A stretch of 64,000 nucleotides of DNA from an uncultured Desulfobacter sp. (GCF_963665355.1 NZ_OY762229.1:3038001-3102000), one strand, 5' to 3'; positions 45,018 to 54,362 are shown, numbered from the stretch's first letter. Notes: generated from the sequence alone by a model not told the origin. Made by a program: numbers and translations.

Positions 45018-46118
45018 ATGAATAAATATAAACTATATTCGAGCTGTTTTTTTATAGGAACCTTTTTTCTCTTATTGGTTATCGCTTTGGTAAATTTTCG
45101 TTTGGATCCTGGCAATATTTATTTGAAAAGATCAGGAGCTGGAAATGTCACAGCGGAAGTGTTTGCCGATGCACTTATTAAATCCCCAAATGGATTGTTT
45201 TGGCCCAATGGCTCTTGGGATGAAAGGGATATTAAGATGGCGTTAGCGAAAAAAGATCTTGATAATGTTGACTGTTATGTGATCGGCAGCAGCCAGATAA
45301 TGCAGATTAGCTCTTTTAGAGAGAGAATCTCCACCGAAATGATGAGTGAATCATTAATCAACCTTGGGGTGTCGGGTGCCACCCTGGAAGATTATTTAGC
45401 CTTTTCTTACGTTCTGACAAAAAAAAGCAAAAAACCAGAGAAAGTATTATTTGGAGTTTCTCCATGGGCACTTGACTTTGGTAAAGATATGCGATGGCAA
45501 AAGTATAAAAATTTATATTTCTCTATGTTAAGCATTTTGACCGTAGGACCTGCAGATTTTGTAATCAAAAAGGACACATGGTTAAGACCTATTGTTAATT
45601 TAATTAATCCAAACTATTTTTTAAGATCATTGAAGCAGATTGGAAAAAAAAAAAATATAGTGTTAGAGGCCCCGCTTTTTGACTATTCCCATGGAGGGGA
45701 TTATCCTGTATTACTTCCTGATGCTGGATTGGTTTACTCTTCTAAACACATTTTAGATGCTGATTCGAAGAGAGTTCCTATTGGCGGAACAAACTATAAA
45801 ATTTTTGATAATGTTCCTCCATCTTCTATAAGCGGTGAAATCATTTTTAAAAAATTGATTTGTCTGCTGGCACAAAACGGTATTAATGTAACTCTTTTGA
45901 TGACTCCATATCACCATAATGTATGGATGAATAAGAAATCAGTTACCACAATCGCTTTGATAAATATTGAATCAAAGGTTCGCAAAATCGGAGGTGAGAT
46001 AGGCGTTAAAGTTATTGGTTCTTATAATCCTGATAATGTTGGTTGTAATCCTGATGAATTTTATGACCAGATGCATCCTAAATATACTTGCATTTCTACC
46101 ATACTTCACGAAAAATAG
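45018..46118 (+). CDS. membrane-anchored SGNH/DltD-like partner of the MBOAT protein
   Basis: A 366-residue protein with one N-terminal membrane segment (about residues 9-27) and a periplasmic domain. CYVIGSSQIMQISSFRE carries a Gly-x-Ser block where the nucleophile would lie. LGVSGATLEDYLA, the second block, follows, and near the end EFYDQMHPK has the Asp-x-x-His pair of SGNH hydrolases. These are the expected residues for an enzyme that takes acetyl from the MBOAT protein and places it on a glycan. Spacing of three bases on either side supports one unit. Overall similarity to AlgJ is low. Confidence 0.75.
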   Translation: MNKYKLYSSCFFIGTFFLLLVIALVNFRLDPGNIYLKRSGAGNVTAEVFADALIKSPNGLFWPNGSWDERDIKMALAKKDLDNVDCYVIGSSQIMQISSFRERISTEMMSESLINLGVSGATLEDYLAFSYVLTKKSKKPEKVLFGVSPWALDFGKDMRWQKYKNLYFSMLSILTVGPADFVIKKDTWLRPIVNLINPNYFLRSLKQIGKKKNIVLEAPLFDYSHGGDYPVLLPDAGLVYSSKHILDADSKRVPIGGTNYKIFDNVPPSSISGEIIFKKLICLLAQNGINVTLLMTPYHHNVWMNKKSVTTIALINIESKVRKIGGEIGVKVIGSYNPDNVGCNPDEFYDQMHPKYTCISTILHEK

Positions 46119-46121
46119 GGC

Positions 46122-46796
46122 ATGAATATTTTATCATATCCTCTGAGTGAACGAACGCCTATGTATGGAGGTGGACCGTCGGCTATTATCAGACAGGAGA
46201 AAAGTATAAGCAAAGGAGACAGTTGTAATACTCTTCAAATATCAATGTCTAATCATACAGGTACTCATATAGACTTGCCTGTTCATTTTAATATCTTAGG
46301 GAAAACCCTTACGGATTATCCCCCGAATTTTTGGTTTGTTGAAAAGGTTGGATGTGTTTTTATAAATATGCATCCAGAAAATAGGGCTGGTAGGCTTATC
46401 AATCCCATGGATTTCCAGAAGTCAGAAAATAATGATATAAGTTCTGATTGTGAGGCAATCCTTTTAAAAACAGGTTGTTGTACAGAGAGATGCTCTGAAA
46501 TGTACTGGCAAAATCCTCCGGGTATAGATCCGGAGCTTCCCGACTATTTAAGAAAAAAATTTCCTAAATTGCGTTTTTTGGGCATGGATCTCATATCTGT
46601 ATCAAGCTTTGCTGCTCGAGAGGCTGGCAGGCTTGCCCATAAAGCTTTTCTTTGTCATCCCAATCCCATACTTCCCATTGAAGATATGGATTTGTCCTGT
46701 TTGCCTAAGACCATTTCAAACATGCTGATTGCCCCTCTGTATATTAAAGATGCAGATGGCACGCCATGTACCGTTTTTGCTAACATTGGAGTTTGA
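46122..46796 (+). CDS. cyclase-family (kynurenine formamidase-like) metal hydrolase
   Basis: The 224-residue protein has the family signature SNHTGTHIDLPVHF (about residues 44-57), whose His and Asp bind metal, and a later GMDLISVSSF strand. Members include arylformamidase and polyketide or carbamoyl hydrolases; some are of unknown role. The family length and the signature are intact, so it is probably active. Finding it between an O-acetylation unit and a D-hydroxyacid dehydrogenase is unusual for a glycan locus; it may open a lactam or deformylate an intermediate. It lies three bases before the next gene. Confidence 0.8.
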   Translation: MNILSYPLSERTPMYGGGPSAIIRQEKSISKGDSCNTLQISMSNHTGTHIDLPVHFNILGKTLTDYPPNFWFVEKVGCVFINMHPENRAGRLINPMDFQKSENNDISSDCEAILLKTGCCTERCSEMYWQNPPGIDPELPDYLRKKFPKLRFLGMDLISVSSFAAREAGRLAHKAFLCHPNPILPIEDMDLSCLPKTISNMLIAPLYIKDADGTPCTVFANIGV

Positions 46797-46799
46797 ATC

Positions 46800-47780
46800 G
46801 TGCCTAAAATATTTGTATCCACATCACCTTTTGGTGAAATTGATCCGGAACCGCTCAGACTATTGGAAAAGACTGGGTGGGAGTTCCAAATAAATTCTCT
46901 GGAAAGAAAACTGACAGCTGAAGAGGTGGGGGAGATGGCTGCGGACTGCGAGGGACTTATTGCAGGAACAGAGGATATTAATATTGTACTGGAAAAAGCG
47001 AAAAAATTAAAAATTATTTCTAGAGTGGGAATCGGCCTTGATTCTGTTCCATTAAAAAAATGTCAGGATATAGGCATTGTTGTAACTTATACCCCTGATG
47101 CGGTAACTATGGCTGTCGCTGAGTTGACTGTAGGGATTATGATCAGTCTTACCAGGCACGTCTGCTACGCTGACCGCCAGATCAGGCAAAGATTTTGGAA
47201 AAGACGACAGGGAAAAAGAATTGGCAAGTCAGTCATAGGAATTATAGGTTTTGGAAGGGTTGGAACAAGTACCGTGAAACTGTTAGCTTCTTTTCAGCCA
47301 GACGAGATCCTGGTAAACGATATTATCGATAAGACGCAAGATATCGCGATATTCAAAAAACAGGGGTTGAACATCAGGTTTGCCGGAAAGGAAGAAATAT
47401 ATAGAAGGGCGGATGTTGTTTCTCTTCATGTGCCCTTGACAAGTGCCACGTATAACATGATTAACCGGACAACCTTATCTCAATGTAAACCGGACGCCTA
47501 TCTAATGAATCTTTCAAGGGGTGGCATTGTGAATGAAACAGATCTGTTATATGCGCTTGAAAATAATCTTCTTGCTGGAGCCGCCATAGATTGTTTTGAG
47601 GAAGAACCCTATCATGGGCCTTTGTCCAGTCTTGACAACGTTATTTTGACGCAGCACATGGGATCGTGCTCATATGATTGTCGTGCTGCCATGGAAATTG
47701 AAGCCACTAAGGATATGATCCGTTTTTTTAAAGGAGAACCTCTTCTGAATCCAGTGACGCCAAGCGATGAATTAATGTGA
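46800..47780 (+). CDS. D-2-hydroxyacid dehydrogenase (3-phosphoglycerate dehydrogenase-like)
   Basis: An NAD-dependent oxidoreductase of 326 residues: IGIIGFGRVGTSTVKLL (nucleotide loop), and the catalytic triad Arg (MNLSRGGIVNE), Glu (CFEEEPYHGPL) and His (LTQHMGSCSYD). It lacks the ACT regulatory domain of SerA, so it is a short form. GTG at 46800 is the start, three bases after the cyclase-family gene. In a glycan locus it may make a D-hydroxyacid (for example D-glycerate or lactate) that is later attached to a sugar, or oxidise a sugar-derived acid. The substrate is not visible. Confidence 0.85.
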   Translation: MPKIFVSTSPFGEIDPEPLRLLEKTGWEFQINSLERKLTAEEVGEMAADCEGLIAGTEDINIVLEKAKKLKIISRVGIGLDSVPLKKCQDIGIVVTYTPDAVTMAVAELTVGIMISLTRHVCYADRQIRQRFWKRRQGKRIGKSVIGIIGFGRVGTSTVKLLASFQPDEILVNDIIDKTQDIAIFKKQGLNIRFAGKEEIYRRADVVSLHVPLTSATYNMINRTTLSQCKPDAYLMNLSRGGIVNETDLLYALENNLLAGAAIDCFEEEPYHGPLSSLDNVILTQHMGSCSYDCRAAMEIEATKDMIRFFKGEPLLNPVTPSDELM

Positions 47781-47885
47781 GCCAAGGTTAATCTTTTCTT
47801 AAAATTTTATTGCACCATATTCTGCTTTAACGGCACAAAGTAAGAAAAATATTAATGACGATATTATCACATGGAGGATAAGAAA

Positions 47886-48617
47886 ATGATCGCAGCATTA
47901 ATTCTCGGTAGAAAAGGAAGTTCCGGTTTCCCCGGGAAAAATACAATGGAAATTTTAGGCAGGCCACTTTGTGCATACCCGATGCTGGCGGCAACTAAGT
48001 CAAAATACATCGATAGATATTATGTATCCACTGATGATGAAAAGATAATGGATATCGGCAGGGAGTATGGATTTGAAGTCATTAAAAGACCTCCTGAGTT
48101 ATGTACCAATGAGGCCTTGGGCGAGGATGCCTATGTCCATGGGTATCAAGAGATACAATCAAGAAATAAGGATGCTTCAATTGAGCTTTTAGTGCTATTG
48201 ATGTGTAATGCAGCAACCATAGATAGTAGCACAATTAACAAAGGCATTGAGATCCTTCGTGAAAATGCGGAATATGATTCAGCTGTAACGGTTTCATGCT
48301 ACAATATGTGGAGCCCTTTGCGGGCAAGAAAAATTGGGGAAGATGGTTTGCTTCATCCCTTTGTGCCTTTTGAGGCCTTCGGTGATCCAAAAACTTTAAA
48401 TTGTGATCGAGATTCCCAGGGCGATGTATGGTTTGCAGATATGGGGGTATCAGTAGTGCGTCCCCAAAACCTTGATACACTTGATGAAGGACTCCTTCCC
48501 CAGAAATGGATGGGGAAAAACATCTACCCTCTTAAGCAGTGGGGGGGATGTGATATTGACTATGAATGGATGGTCCCGGGTGTTGAATACTGGTTGCAGA
48601 AGATGAATGTAAATTAG
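47886..48617 (+). CDS. acylneuraminate cytidylyltransferase-like (NeuA-type) enzyme
   Basis: Transfers CMP from CTP to a keto-acid sugar or similar acid. The 243-residue protein has the nucleotide loop ALILGRKGSSGFPGKN, YYVSTDDEKIM, and the lid segment RPPELCTNEALGED. ATG at 47886 is preferred since GGAGG (47873-47877) lies eight bases upstream; an earlier ATG at 47871 overlaps that site. This is the second cytidylyltransferase-type protein besides SpsF, so two different CMP- or CDP-activated compounds are likely. A perfect 15-bp hairpin overlaps its stop codon. Confidence 0.84.
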   Translation: MIAALILGRKGSSGFPGKNTMEILGRPLCAYPMLAATKSKYIDRYYVSTDDEKIMDIGREYGFEVIKRPPELCTNEALGEDAYVHGYQEIQSRNKDASIELLVLLMCNAATIDSSTINKGIEILRENAEYDSAVTVSCYNMWSPLRARKIGEDGLLHPFVPFEAFGDPKTLNCDRDSQGDVWFADMGVSVVRPQNLDTLDEGLLPQKWMGKNIYPLKQWGGCDIDYEWMVPGVEYWLQKMNVN

Positions 48618-48656
48618 ACGCAATATCAACGTATTCTTTTAATATTGCGTCTAATT
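48612..48656 (+). terminator. perfect 15-bp hairpin at the 3' end of the NeuA-like gene
   Basis: AATTAGACGCAATAT (48612-48626) pairs exactly with ATATTGCGTCTAATT (48642-48656) around a 15-base loop. The left arm includes the stop codon. The sequence after the stem (ATTAAGG) lacks a good T-run, so it is only a weak terminator candidate; mRNA stabilisation or attenuation is equally possible. The next gene continues on the same strand 43 bases later. Confidence 0.5.
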
Positions 48657-48698
48657 ATTAAGGATAATATACCATAAATAAAATAATTTTTTGTTAAA

Positions 48699-49640
48699 AT
48701 GAAAGTATTTATTACCGGAATAGCTGGTTTTATCGGAAGCGCTTTGGCTGCAAAACTGATTTCCGAAGGGCATGAGGTTGCAGGAATTGATAATTTGTTT
48801 ACAGGCATTGGCTCAAATGTCCCGGATAAGGCCCAGTGGGTTGTCGGAGATATTATTAATGAAAAAGATTTTGAACATTTGAGTAGTGGTTATGATGTGG
48901 TTGTGCACACTGCAGCTCAAACATCAGGTGAAAAGTCATTTGAACTGCCTTTATATGATTTAGATACGAATATAAAAGGTTCTTATAATACCTTTGAGTT
49001 TGCGAAATCTTCGGGTGCAAGGCTGCTGATAAATTTTAGCTCCATGTCCGTTTATGGGCACGTTACAACGCCACAGGCCGTAGATGAAAAATATCCGCCA
49101 AATCCGGCCTCTCTTTACGGGAATTCAAAATTGGCAGCAGAAAAGATGCTGACATTACTATCAAATAGAGATGGTTTGCCAGTGATCAGTTTTCGGCTGT
49201 TCAATGCTTATGGCCCGGGGCAGAATTTTGAGGAACTTAAGCAGGGGATGATTAGTATTTACTTGGCCCAGCTTTTACAAAATCAATTTGATAAGGTCTT
49301 AGTTAAAGGCTCTTTGGATAGGGTACGGGACTTTGTTTTTCTTGACGATATTATTGATATCTTAATGACGGCTATTATTCATGATACACCTTCGTCAGGT
49401 GTATTCAATTTATCTACCGGTACGACCACATCTGTCAGGGAGTTGCTTCGCCATCTTGTTGATATTTCAGGCATAAACAAAAAGATTGTGTCAAAAGGTT
49501 CTACACCCGGGGATATACAGGGCTTTGCAGGTGATAATAGTTTAATTACAAAGTCATTTTGCTGGCGTCCTCAAACTGATATAAGAGCTGGATTGGAAAA
49601 GATGATTAATTTTTATTTGGGGAAGGACCTGAATGAATAA
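48699..49640 (+). CDS. SDR-family NAD-dependent nucleotide-sugar epimerase/dehydratase
   Basis: A 313-residue extended short-chain dehydrogenase: KVFITGIAGFIGSALAAKL (glycine-rich NAD loop), HTAAQTSGE, FSSMSVYG and YGNSKLAAEK with the Tyr-x3-Lys catalytic pair. The SSM pattern with a Ser before Tyr is that of 4-epimerases as well as 4,6-dehydratases, and I cannot decide between them. It overlaps the WlbA-like gene by eight bases, so the two enzymes probably act on one nucleotide sugar. Confidence 0.86.
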   Translation: MKVFITGIAGFIGSALAAKLISEGHEVAGIDNLFTGIGSNVPDKAQWVVGDIINEKDFEHLSSGYDVVVHTAAQTSGEKSFELPLYDLDTNIKGSYNTFEFAKSSGARLLINFSSMSVYGHVTTPQAVDEKYPPNPASLYGNSKLAAEKMLTLLSNRDGLPVISFRLFNAYGPGQNFEELKQGMISIYLAQLLQNQFDKVLVKGSLDRVRDFVFLDDIIDILMTAIIHDTPSSGVFNLSTGTTTSVRELLRHLVDISGINKKIVSKGSTPGDIQGFAGDNSLITKSFCWRPQTDIRAGLEKMINFYLGKDLNE

Positions 49641-50685
49641 TACCTTGAAAGTTGCGATAGTCGGTTGTGGTCGTGTTTCTCGTACAGCTCATTATGACGC
49701 AATAAAAAAATATCCAGAATTGTTTGATTTTAAAGCGGTTTGCGACGTAAAAAAAGATCGGGCTGACTATTGGGCCAAAGAGAATTCGGTAAAAGCGTAT
49801 TATTGCATTGAAGATCTTTTAAAAAATGAAGAGCTTGATCTTGTGACCATTGCAACACCCAATGGGACCCATGCCCGACTCGGAATCATAGCTGCCAAGT
49901 CAAAAGCCAATGTTATGGTCGAAAAACCAATGGCTATGAATGTTAATGATGCCGATGAACTGATGGATACCTGCATCGGTCAGAATGTAGGGCTTTTTGT
50001 TATTATGCAGAACCGGTATAACGAAACAAATAAAATTCTGAAATCCTGTATTGACAAAGGACGGTTTGGACGAATTACCAGTGCCAATGTCACACTTAGC
50101 TGGTGCAGATCCATGCAATACTTTGATGAAGGGGATGGGTGGCGAAAAAGACGCGATCTTGCCGGAGGAGTGTTTACAAATCAAGCTGTCCATTATCTTG
50201 ATATGCTTCAATGGCTTGTCGGTGCACCGCCTGAATCTGTATATGCCAAAATGGGAACAATCTATGCTGTTGATGTTGAAGATCATGGTGCCGGTATTGT
50301 GAAATTTAAAAACGGAGTTATAGGCTCCATTGTATTAACAAATCATGCATACCCCGATGATTATGAGGGGTCTGTGACCATTATTGGGGAATCCGGAATG
50401 GTGAAGATCGGGGGGAAAAGCATGAACAAAGTTGAAAAATGGGATTTTAAAGATAAAGATATCGAAGATGAATTGATTAAACAAGCGGAAAGTTCACCTC
50501 CAACAGTGTATGGATTTGGACATACTGAGATGTATGAGCGGGTGGGAAACTATTTATTAACAGGTGAAAAGGACAATTCTCTGATTGACGGCTATGAAGG
50601 AAGACGAGCTGTCGCATTAATGGATTCTCTCTATTTGTCTGATAAGCTTTGCAAAGAGGTGAAATTCCCCATTGGAAAAAGATAG
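49633..50685 (+). CDS. Gfo/Idh/MocA-family oxidoreductase (WlbA/WbpB-like)
   Basis: The 350-residue protein has an N-terminal Rossmann domain (VAIVGCGRVSRTAHYD) and the family's EKP motif (MVEKPMAMNV, about residues 96-105). The C-terminal sheet carries NRYNETNKILKS and GGVFTNQAVHYLDMLQWL, close in pattern to WlbA and WbpB, which oxidise C3 of UDP-GlcNAc-uronate. This points to 3-keto sugar chemistry followed by transamination. The nearest aminotransferase is HisC-like rather than WlbC-like, which is odd. It overlaps the next methyltransferase gene by 14 bases. Confidence 0.85.
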   Translation: MNNTLKVAIVGCGRVSRTAHYDAIKKYPELFDFKAVCDVKKDRADYWAKENSVKAYYCIEDLLKNEELDLVTIATPNGTHARLGIIAAKSKANVMVEKPMAMNVNDADELMDTCIGQNVGLFVIMQNRYNETNKILKSCIDKGRFGRITSANVTLSWCRSMQYFDEGDGWRKRRDLAGGVFTNQAVHYLDMLQWLVGAPPESVYAKMGTIYAVDVEDHGAGIVKFKNGVIGSIVLTNHAYPDDYEGSVTIIGESGMVKIGGKSMNKVEKWDFKDKDIEDELIKQAESSPPTVYGFGHTEMYERVGNYLLTGEKDNSLIDGYEGRRAVALMDSLYLSDKLCKEVKFPIGKR

Positions 50686-51571
50686 GTTGTATGCATGTTG
50701 TCCCGTTTGCAGATCTGAAAAAATTATAGATTTGCAAAAACATGTTCGAGGGTGTGATCAGGCAAAGGTGTTTTATTGCCGGAATTGCCAGCATGGATTT
50801 CTAACGGATTGTACCCTTGGCAATGATTACTACAGAAAAGAATATGATACGTTTTTGTCAGAGAGATCTAAGGATACTTCTTGGATGTCGCCTAAAGAAC
50901 ACGTACAGAAAAGATTCTGTGAAGCGCGCGAGCGAATTCAGTGGTTATCTCATTATATTAAATTTGGGGATGCAGAATCTATTTTAGAGCTTGGCTGTTC
51001 CAGCGGGGCATTTCTTCTCGCCCTCAAAGAGTTGTATCCTGAAAAAAATATCCAGGGGGTAGAGCCCAGCGATATGCATAGACAATGTGCTTTGGATTTA
51101 TCTTTGAAAGTCGCTTCATCAAACATGGAGTTAAAGGGTGCAAAGTTTGATGTCATCATTGCTTTTTTTGTTCTCGAGCACATTCTTAATCCAGGTGCAT
51201 GGCTTAAGGAGTTATGTCTTTTTGCAGATAAGGGCAGCAGAATATTGATGATTGTTCCCAATGGCAGGGAGGCTCTTGTTTCAACCTATCCAAAATCAAA
51301 TTATGATCAGTTTGTATGGCAGGCACCTCATGTCTCCTATTTCTCACAGGCTTCGCTGGAGTTGCTGTTTAAAAAAAACATAGGCCGGAGTGCAAAGGTG
51401 TATCAGTATCAACGATATTCTCTTAATAATCATCTGAATTGGCTTTCAGGCATCAAGCCGGAAAGGGAAGAGACTTACCCCCATGTATCGGAAACAGTGG
51501 ATACAGAATATAAAAGAAGCCTCGTAACCCATGGAATTGCCGATACATTACTTGGAGTCGTGAGCGTATGA
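50672..51571 (+). CDS. zinc-ribbon SAM-dependent methyltransferase
   Basis: A 299-residue protein with an N-terminal zinc-binding pair CCPVC and CRNC (about residues 9-40), followed by a class I methyltransferase core: ILELGCSSGAFLLAL (SAM loop), GVEPSD, and FFVLEHILNPGAW. The layout resembles sugar C-methyltransferases such as TylC3 and its relatives, which also carry the cysteine ribbon, although the core here is shorter than the about 410 residues typical of them. TTG at 50672 begins MEKDRLYACCPVC. The stop and the next ATG overlap by four bases. Confidence 0.78.
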   Translation: MEKDRLYACCPVCRSEKIIDLQKHVRGCDQAKVFYCRNCQHGFLTDCTLGNDYYRKEYDTFLSERSKDTSWMSPKEHVQKRFCEARERIQWLSHYIKFGDAESILELGCSSGAFLLALKELYPEKNIQGVEPSDMHRQCALDLSLKVASSNMELKGAKFDVIIAFFVLEHILNPGAWLKELCLFADKGSRILMIVPNGREALVSTYPKSNYDQFVWQAPHVSYFSQASLELLFKKNIGRSAKVYQYQRYSLNNHLNWLSGIKPEREETYPHVSETVDTEYKRSLVTHGIADTLLGVVSV

Positions 51572-52635
51572 AGTTTAATTGTAATATCCAATCCATAAAC
51601 AGATATTTGATTAATGATGAAGATCGTTCCTGTAAATTACGGTTGGACAAAAATGAGCTTAATGTCCCTTTTCCAGAGGGGATGACCGATGAAGTTACCA
51701 AGCTCATTGATGAATATCTCTTCCAGGCATATCCGTCAACCTGGAATACCATAGAGAAAGCATGCATTTTACTTGAACATAAAAATAACAAAGAAGTCCT
51801 GCTGGTCCCAGGTTCTGATTATGCTTTAAAGTTGTGTTATGAAGCCCTGCTAAACCCTGGAACAGGCAATGTTGGATTACCTGACCCCACATACGCAATG
51901 AATGAAGTGTATGCTAAAATTGCAGGGGCATCAATTACACATTTTCCGTATGAAAAAGATTTAAGGCTTAATCAAGAGGCTGTTTTCAAATCGCTATCCG
52001 CATTGAAAATGATTGTTCTTGCCAACCCTAATCAGCCAACTGGAATGCTTGAGAAAGACAGTTTTATTCTTCAGCTGTTGGAAGAATCTCATAAAAATAA
52101 TGTATGGGTGATAATTGACGAAGCATATTATTCTTTCAGCAACTATACAGCTGCTGCATATGTTCAAGAATTTGATAATTTAATAATTACAAGATCTTTT
52201 TCAAAATCATATGGCGTCGCAGGATTGAGAATCGGGGCAATCATTTCATGTCCTAAAAACATAGATTATTTATCAAAAGCCCTGCCAGTATATTGTGTGA
52301 ATTCCATTGCCTTAAGACTGCTGGACGTTCTGGTGAAATATAAGCCGGGGTTTGATAAAATACATGATGAGTTTGTTCTACAGAGAGCTGAAATAATTAA
52401 TTATTTTAATGGAATTGGATGTAAATGCTTCAACAGTGATACGAATTTTGTGATGGTGGAGTCCAATTCAGTTTTCGACGTCGGGGACTACATTCGATAT
52501 TTAAACGGTAGTGATATTCTTATTAGAGGGCCATGGACAAAATTGCCTTATATGAAAGCGTTTAGAATTTCAGTCTCTTCAAAAGAAAATATCGGGAAAT
52601 TAAAAATAGTCACCAATCGCTTTCTTAACATGTAG
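51568..52635 (+). CDS. HisC-like class I/II aminotransferase
   Basis: A PLP aminotransferase of 355 residues. It shows LRLDKNELNVPFPE at the N-terminus, the Asn/Tyr region ANPNQPTGML, IDEAYYSF, and the PLP lysine in TRSFSKSYGVAGLRIG, all as in histidinol-phosphate aminotransferase. The surroundings are not histidine genes. In capsule loci such as that of Campylobacter, HisC-like enzymes aminate small phosphorylated compounds to give serinol or ethanolamine phosphate; that is a possible role here. The neighbouring cytidylyltransferase would fit an activation step, but this is inference. Confidence 0.85.
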   Translation: MKFNCNIQSINRYLINDEDRSCKLRLDKNELNVPFPEGMTDEVTKLIDEYLFQAYPSTWNTIEKACILLEHKNNKEVLLVPGSDYALKLCYEALLNPGTGNVGLPDPTYAMNEVYAKIAGASITHFPYEKDLRLNQEAVFKSLSALKMIVLANPNQPTGMLEKDSFILQLLEESHKNNVWVIIDEAYYSFSNYTAAAYVQEFDNLIITRSFSKSYGVAGLRIGAIISCPKNIDYLSKALPVYCVNSIALRLLDVLVKYKPGFDKIHDEFVLQRAEIINYFNGIGCKCFNSDTNFVMVESNSVFDVGDYIRYLNGSDILIRGPWTKLPYMKAFRISVSSKENIGKLKIVTNRFLNM

Positions 52636-52715
52636 CAACAGATGCCTGAATCAAGGTGTTGCTTAAACAAAATTTTTTAGAGTATTCAGTTGTCCTGAGT
52701 AAAAGGTTTAAAACA

Positions 52716-53570
52716 ATGAAAGTGCTAATTACCTTTCTGAGCCAATTGTTAAATTATATCAAAAAAGAATCTTTGGTTGCTGCAGTCAGGGAACAGAAGT
52801 TATTGGAGACCATTGGCAGGTTAAGGAGTCTTGTGCCCGATGTTTCCCAGCAGGAGTCTCGGTTAATTGAATTTAATGATTTCTGGGAATTAAAACGACG
52901 GGGATTGCATGCGTTTCAGTCAGATTTGATGCTCAAGGCTATCTGCCAAGAAAACAAAGAACCGGTTGTGGTTGCCGATATAGGGGATTCTGCCGGGACT
53001 CATATGTTATATTTAAAAGGGCTGAATCCTGACAAACGGATTGAGACATACAGCGTAAATTTAGATGCAAGGGCAGTAAAAAAGATTCAAGATAGAGGGT
53101 TAAAAGCGATCCTGAAGCGGGCGGAAGAGATTGAAGCTGAGGATATCGGAGGGAAGGATTGTGTCGATCTTTTTACCTCTTTTGAAATGATTGAGCATTT
53201 ACACAATCCGACGATCTTTTTAAAACGAATTGCAGATAGGACATCATGCCGCAAGATGGTTGTCACGGTTCCTTACCTAAAACATAGTCGAGTCGGATTG
53301 TATCATATTCGAAAACGGTCAACCAAAGATATATTTGCAGAAGAGGTCCATGTATTTGAGTTAAAGCCTGAAGACTGGACACTTCTTTTTCTGCATGCTG
53401 GGTGGAAAGTCTCGTTTGAAAAAGTTTATTTTCAATATCCACGGAAAATCCCTGTCTTTTCACAGTTGCTTGGCTATGTCTGGGAAAAAACAGATTTTAG
53501 AGGATTCTGGGGTGCCATACTTGAAAAGGATTCTACATACAAAGATTTATATCAGGATTGGGAAGCCTGA
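52716..53570 (+). CDS. class I SAM methyltransferase-like protein
   Basis: A 284-residue product with a helical N-terminus and a methyltransferase core: VVADIGDSAGTHMLYL (loop I, with the first acidic residue), then FEMIEHLHNPTIFL. The first Gly-rich loop is unusual, with Asp and Ser in place of the normal Gly-x-Gly. ATG at 52716 is chosen with AAAAGG nine bases before; TTG at 52656 would extend it by 20 residues. The next gene is another methyltransferase, five bases later. The substrate is unknown. Confidence 0.68.
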   Translation: MKVLITFLSQLLNYIKKESLVAAVREQKLLETIGRLRSLVPDVSQQESRLIEFNDFWELKRRGLHAFQSDLMLKAICQENKEPVVVADIGDSAGTHMLYLKGLNPDKRIETYSVNLDARAVKKIQDRGLKAILKRAEEIEAEDIGGKDCVDLFTSFEMIEHLHNPTIFLKRIADRTSCRKMVVTVPYLKHSRVGLYHIRKRSTKDIFAEEVHVFELKPEDWTLLFLHAGWKVSFEKVYFQYPRKIPVFSQLLGYVWEKTDFRGFWGAILEKDSTYKDLYQDWEA

Positions 53571-53575
53571 AAACT

Positions 53576-54343
53576 ATGGTAGATAATCTTATATATTCAT
53601 CGGAAGAGTTAAAGCAGTATTATGTGACTCATCGGAATACATGGACTGATTTTTATCCTTCTGAACGTGATATTTTTAATATCGTTGCAGGCGATGAGAA
53701 AAACATGGGGCGTGTTTTTGATGTTGGATGTGCTGCTGGGGGATTGGGAAGAGCGCTTCAATCACAATTTAGTATTACAGAGTATGTAGGGCTTGACATT
53801 CATGAAAAAGTAATTCAAGAGGGGATGGGAAAAGGCGGTTTTAGGATGCCTGCACGGCTCTATGCCGGTGATATTTTAAATTCGGTATTTGCTCCAGGTG
53901 AGCTTTTTGATGTTGTGGTTTCCTTAAGTTGTGCAGATTGGAACCTTAATCCCATAGATATTCTCAAGAAATGCTGGTCTTATGTTAGACCAGGGGGGAA
54001 TTTTATTCTTACTTTAAGGCTGACTCCTTATGAATCCATTGTGGATTTTAGCAAAAGCTATCAATACATTTATTTTGGAAATGAAAAAATGATTGAGGAA
54101 GAGGTCTATGAAAAAGCAGCGTATGTCGTTTTTAATATCAAGGAAAGTATAAAAATAATGCAGGCGTTAAAACCTGCCCCGAAAAAAATTATAGCAAGAG
54201 GTTATTGGGGGACACCTTCATTGTCAGCGGTAACGCCTTACGACAAGTTGATCTTTTCAGCCTTTGCTGTAAAAAAATCTGAGAATACGGAAGTTGATTC
54301 GACAATGGTGGATATCGTTTGGCCGGTAGAAGCACTTCTTTAA
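53576..54343 (+). CDS. class I SAM-dependent methyltransferase
   Basis: A 255-residue protein. VFDVGCAAGGLGRAL is the SAM-binding loop (about residues 46-60), YVGLDIHEKV holds the acidic ribose-binding residue, and RPGGNFILTLRLTP is the typical post-IV strand. The N-terminal part (SSEELKQYYVTHRNTW) is family-like. ATG at 53576 follows GGGAAG; an upstream TTG overlaps the preceding gene. It is followed within 20 bases by an SDR gene. O- or N-methylation of a sugar is likely. Confidence 0.8.
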   Translation: MVDNLIYSSEELKQYYVTHRNTWTDFYPSERDIFNIVAGDEKNMGRVFDVGCAAGGLGRALQSQFSITEYVGLDIHEKVIQEGMGKGGFRMPARLYAGDILNSVFAPGELFDVVVSLSCADWNLNPIDILKKCWSYVRPGGNFILTLRLTPYESIVDFSKSYQYIYFGNEKMIEEEVYEKAAYVVFNIKESIKIMQALKPAPKKIIARGYWGTPSLSAVTPYDKLIFSAFAVKKSENTEVDSTMVDIVWPVEALL

Positions 54344-54362
54344 TCAGGTGGAGAGAGTTTGA

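Noticed and set aside
46122-52635. A phosphonate biosynthesis cluster (cytidylyltransferase plus aminotransferase)
   Set aside because: No phosphoenolpyruvate mutase or phosphonopyruvate decarboxylase is present in the window, so the reading has no anchor enzyme.
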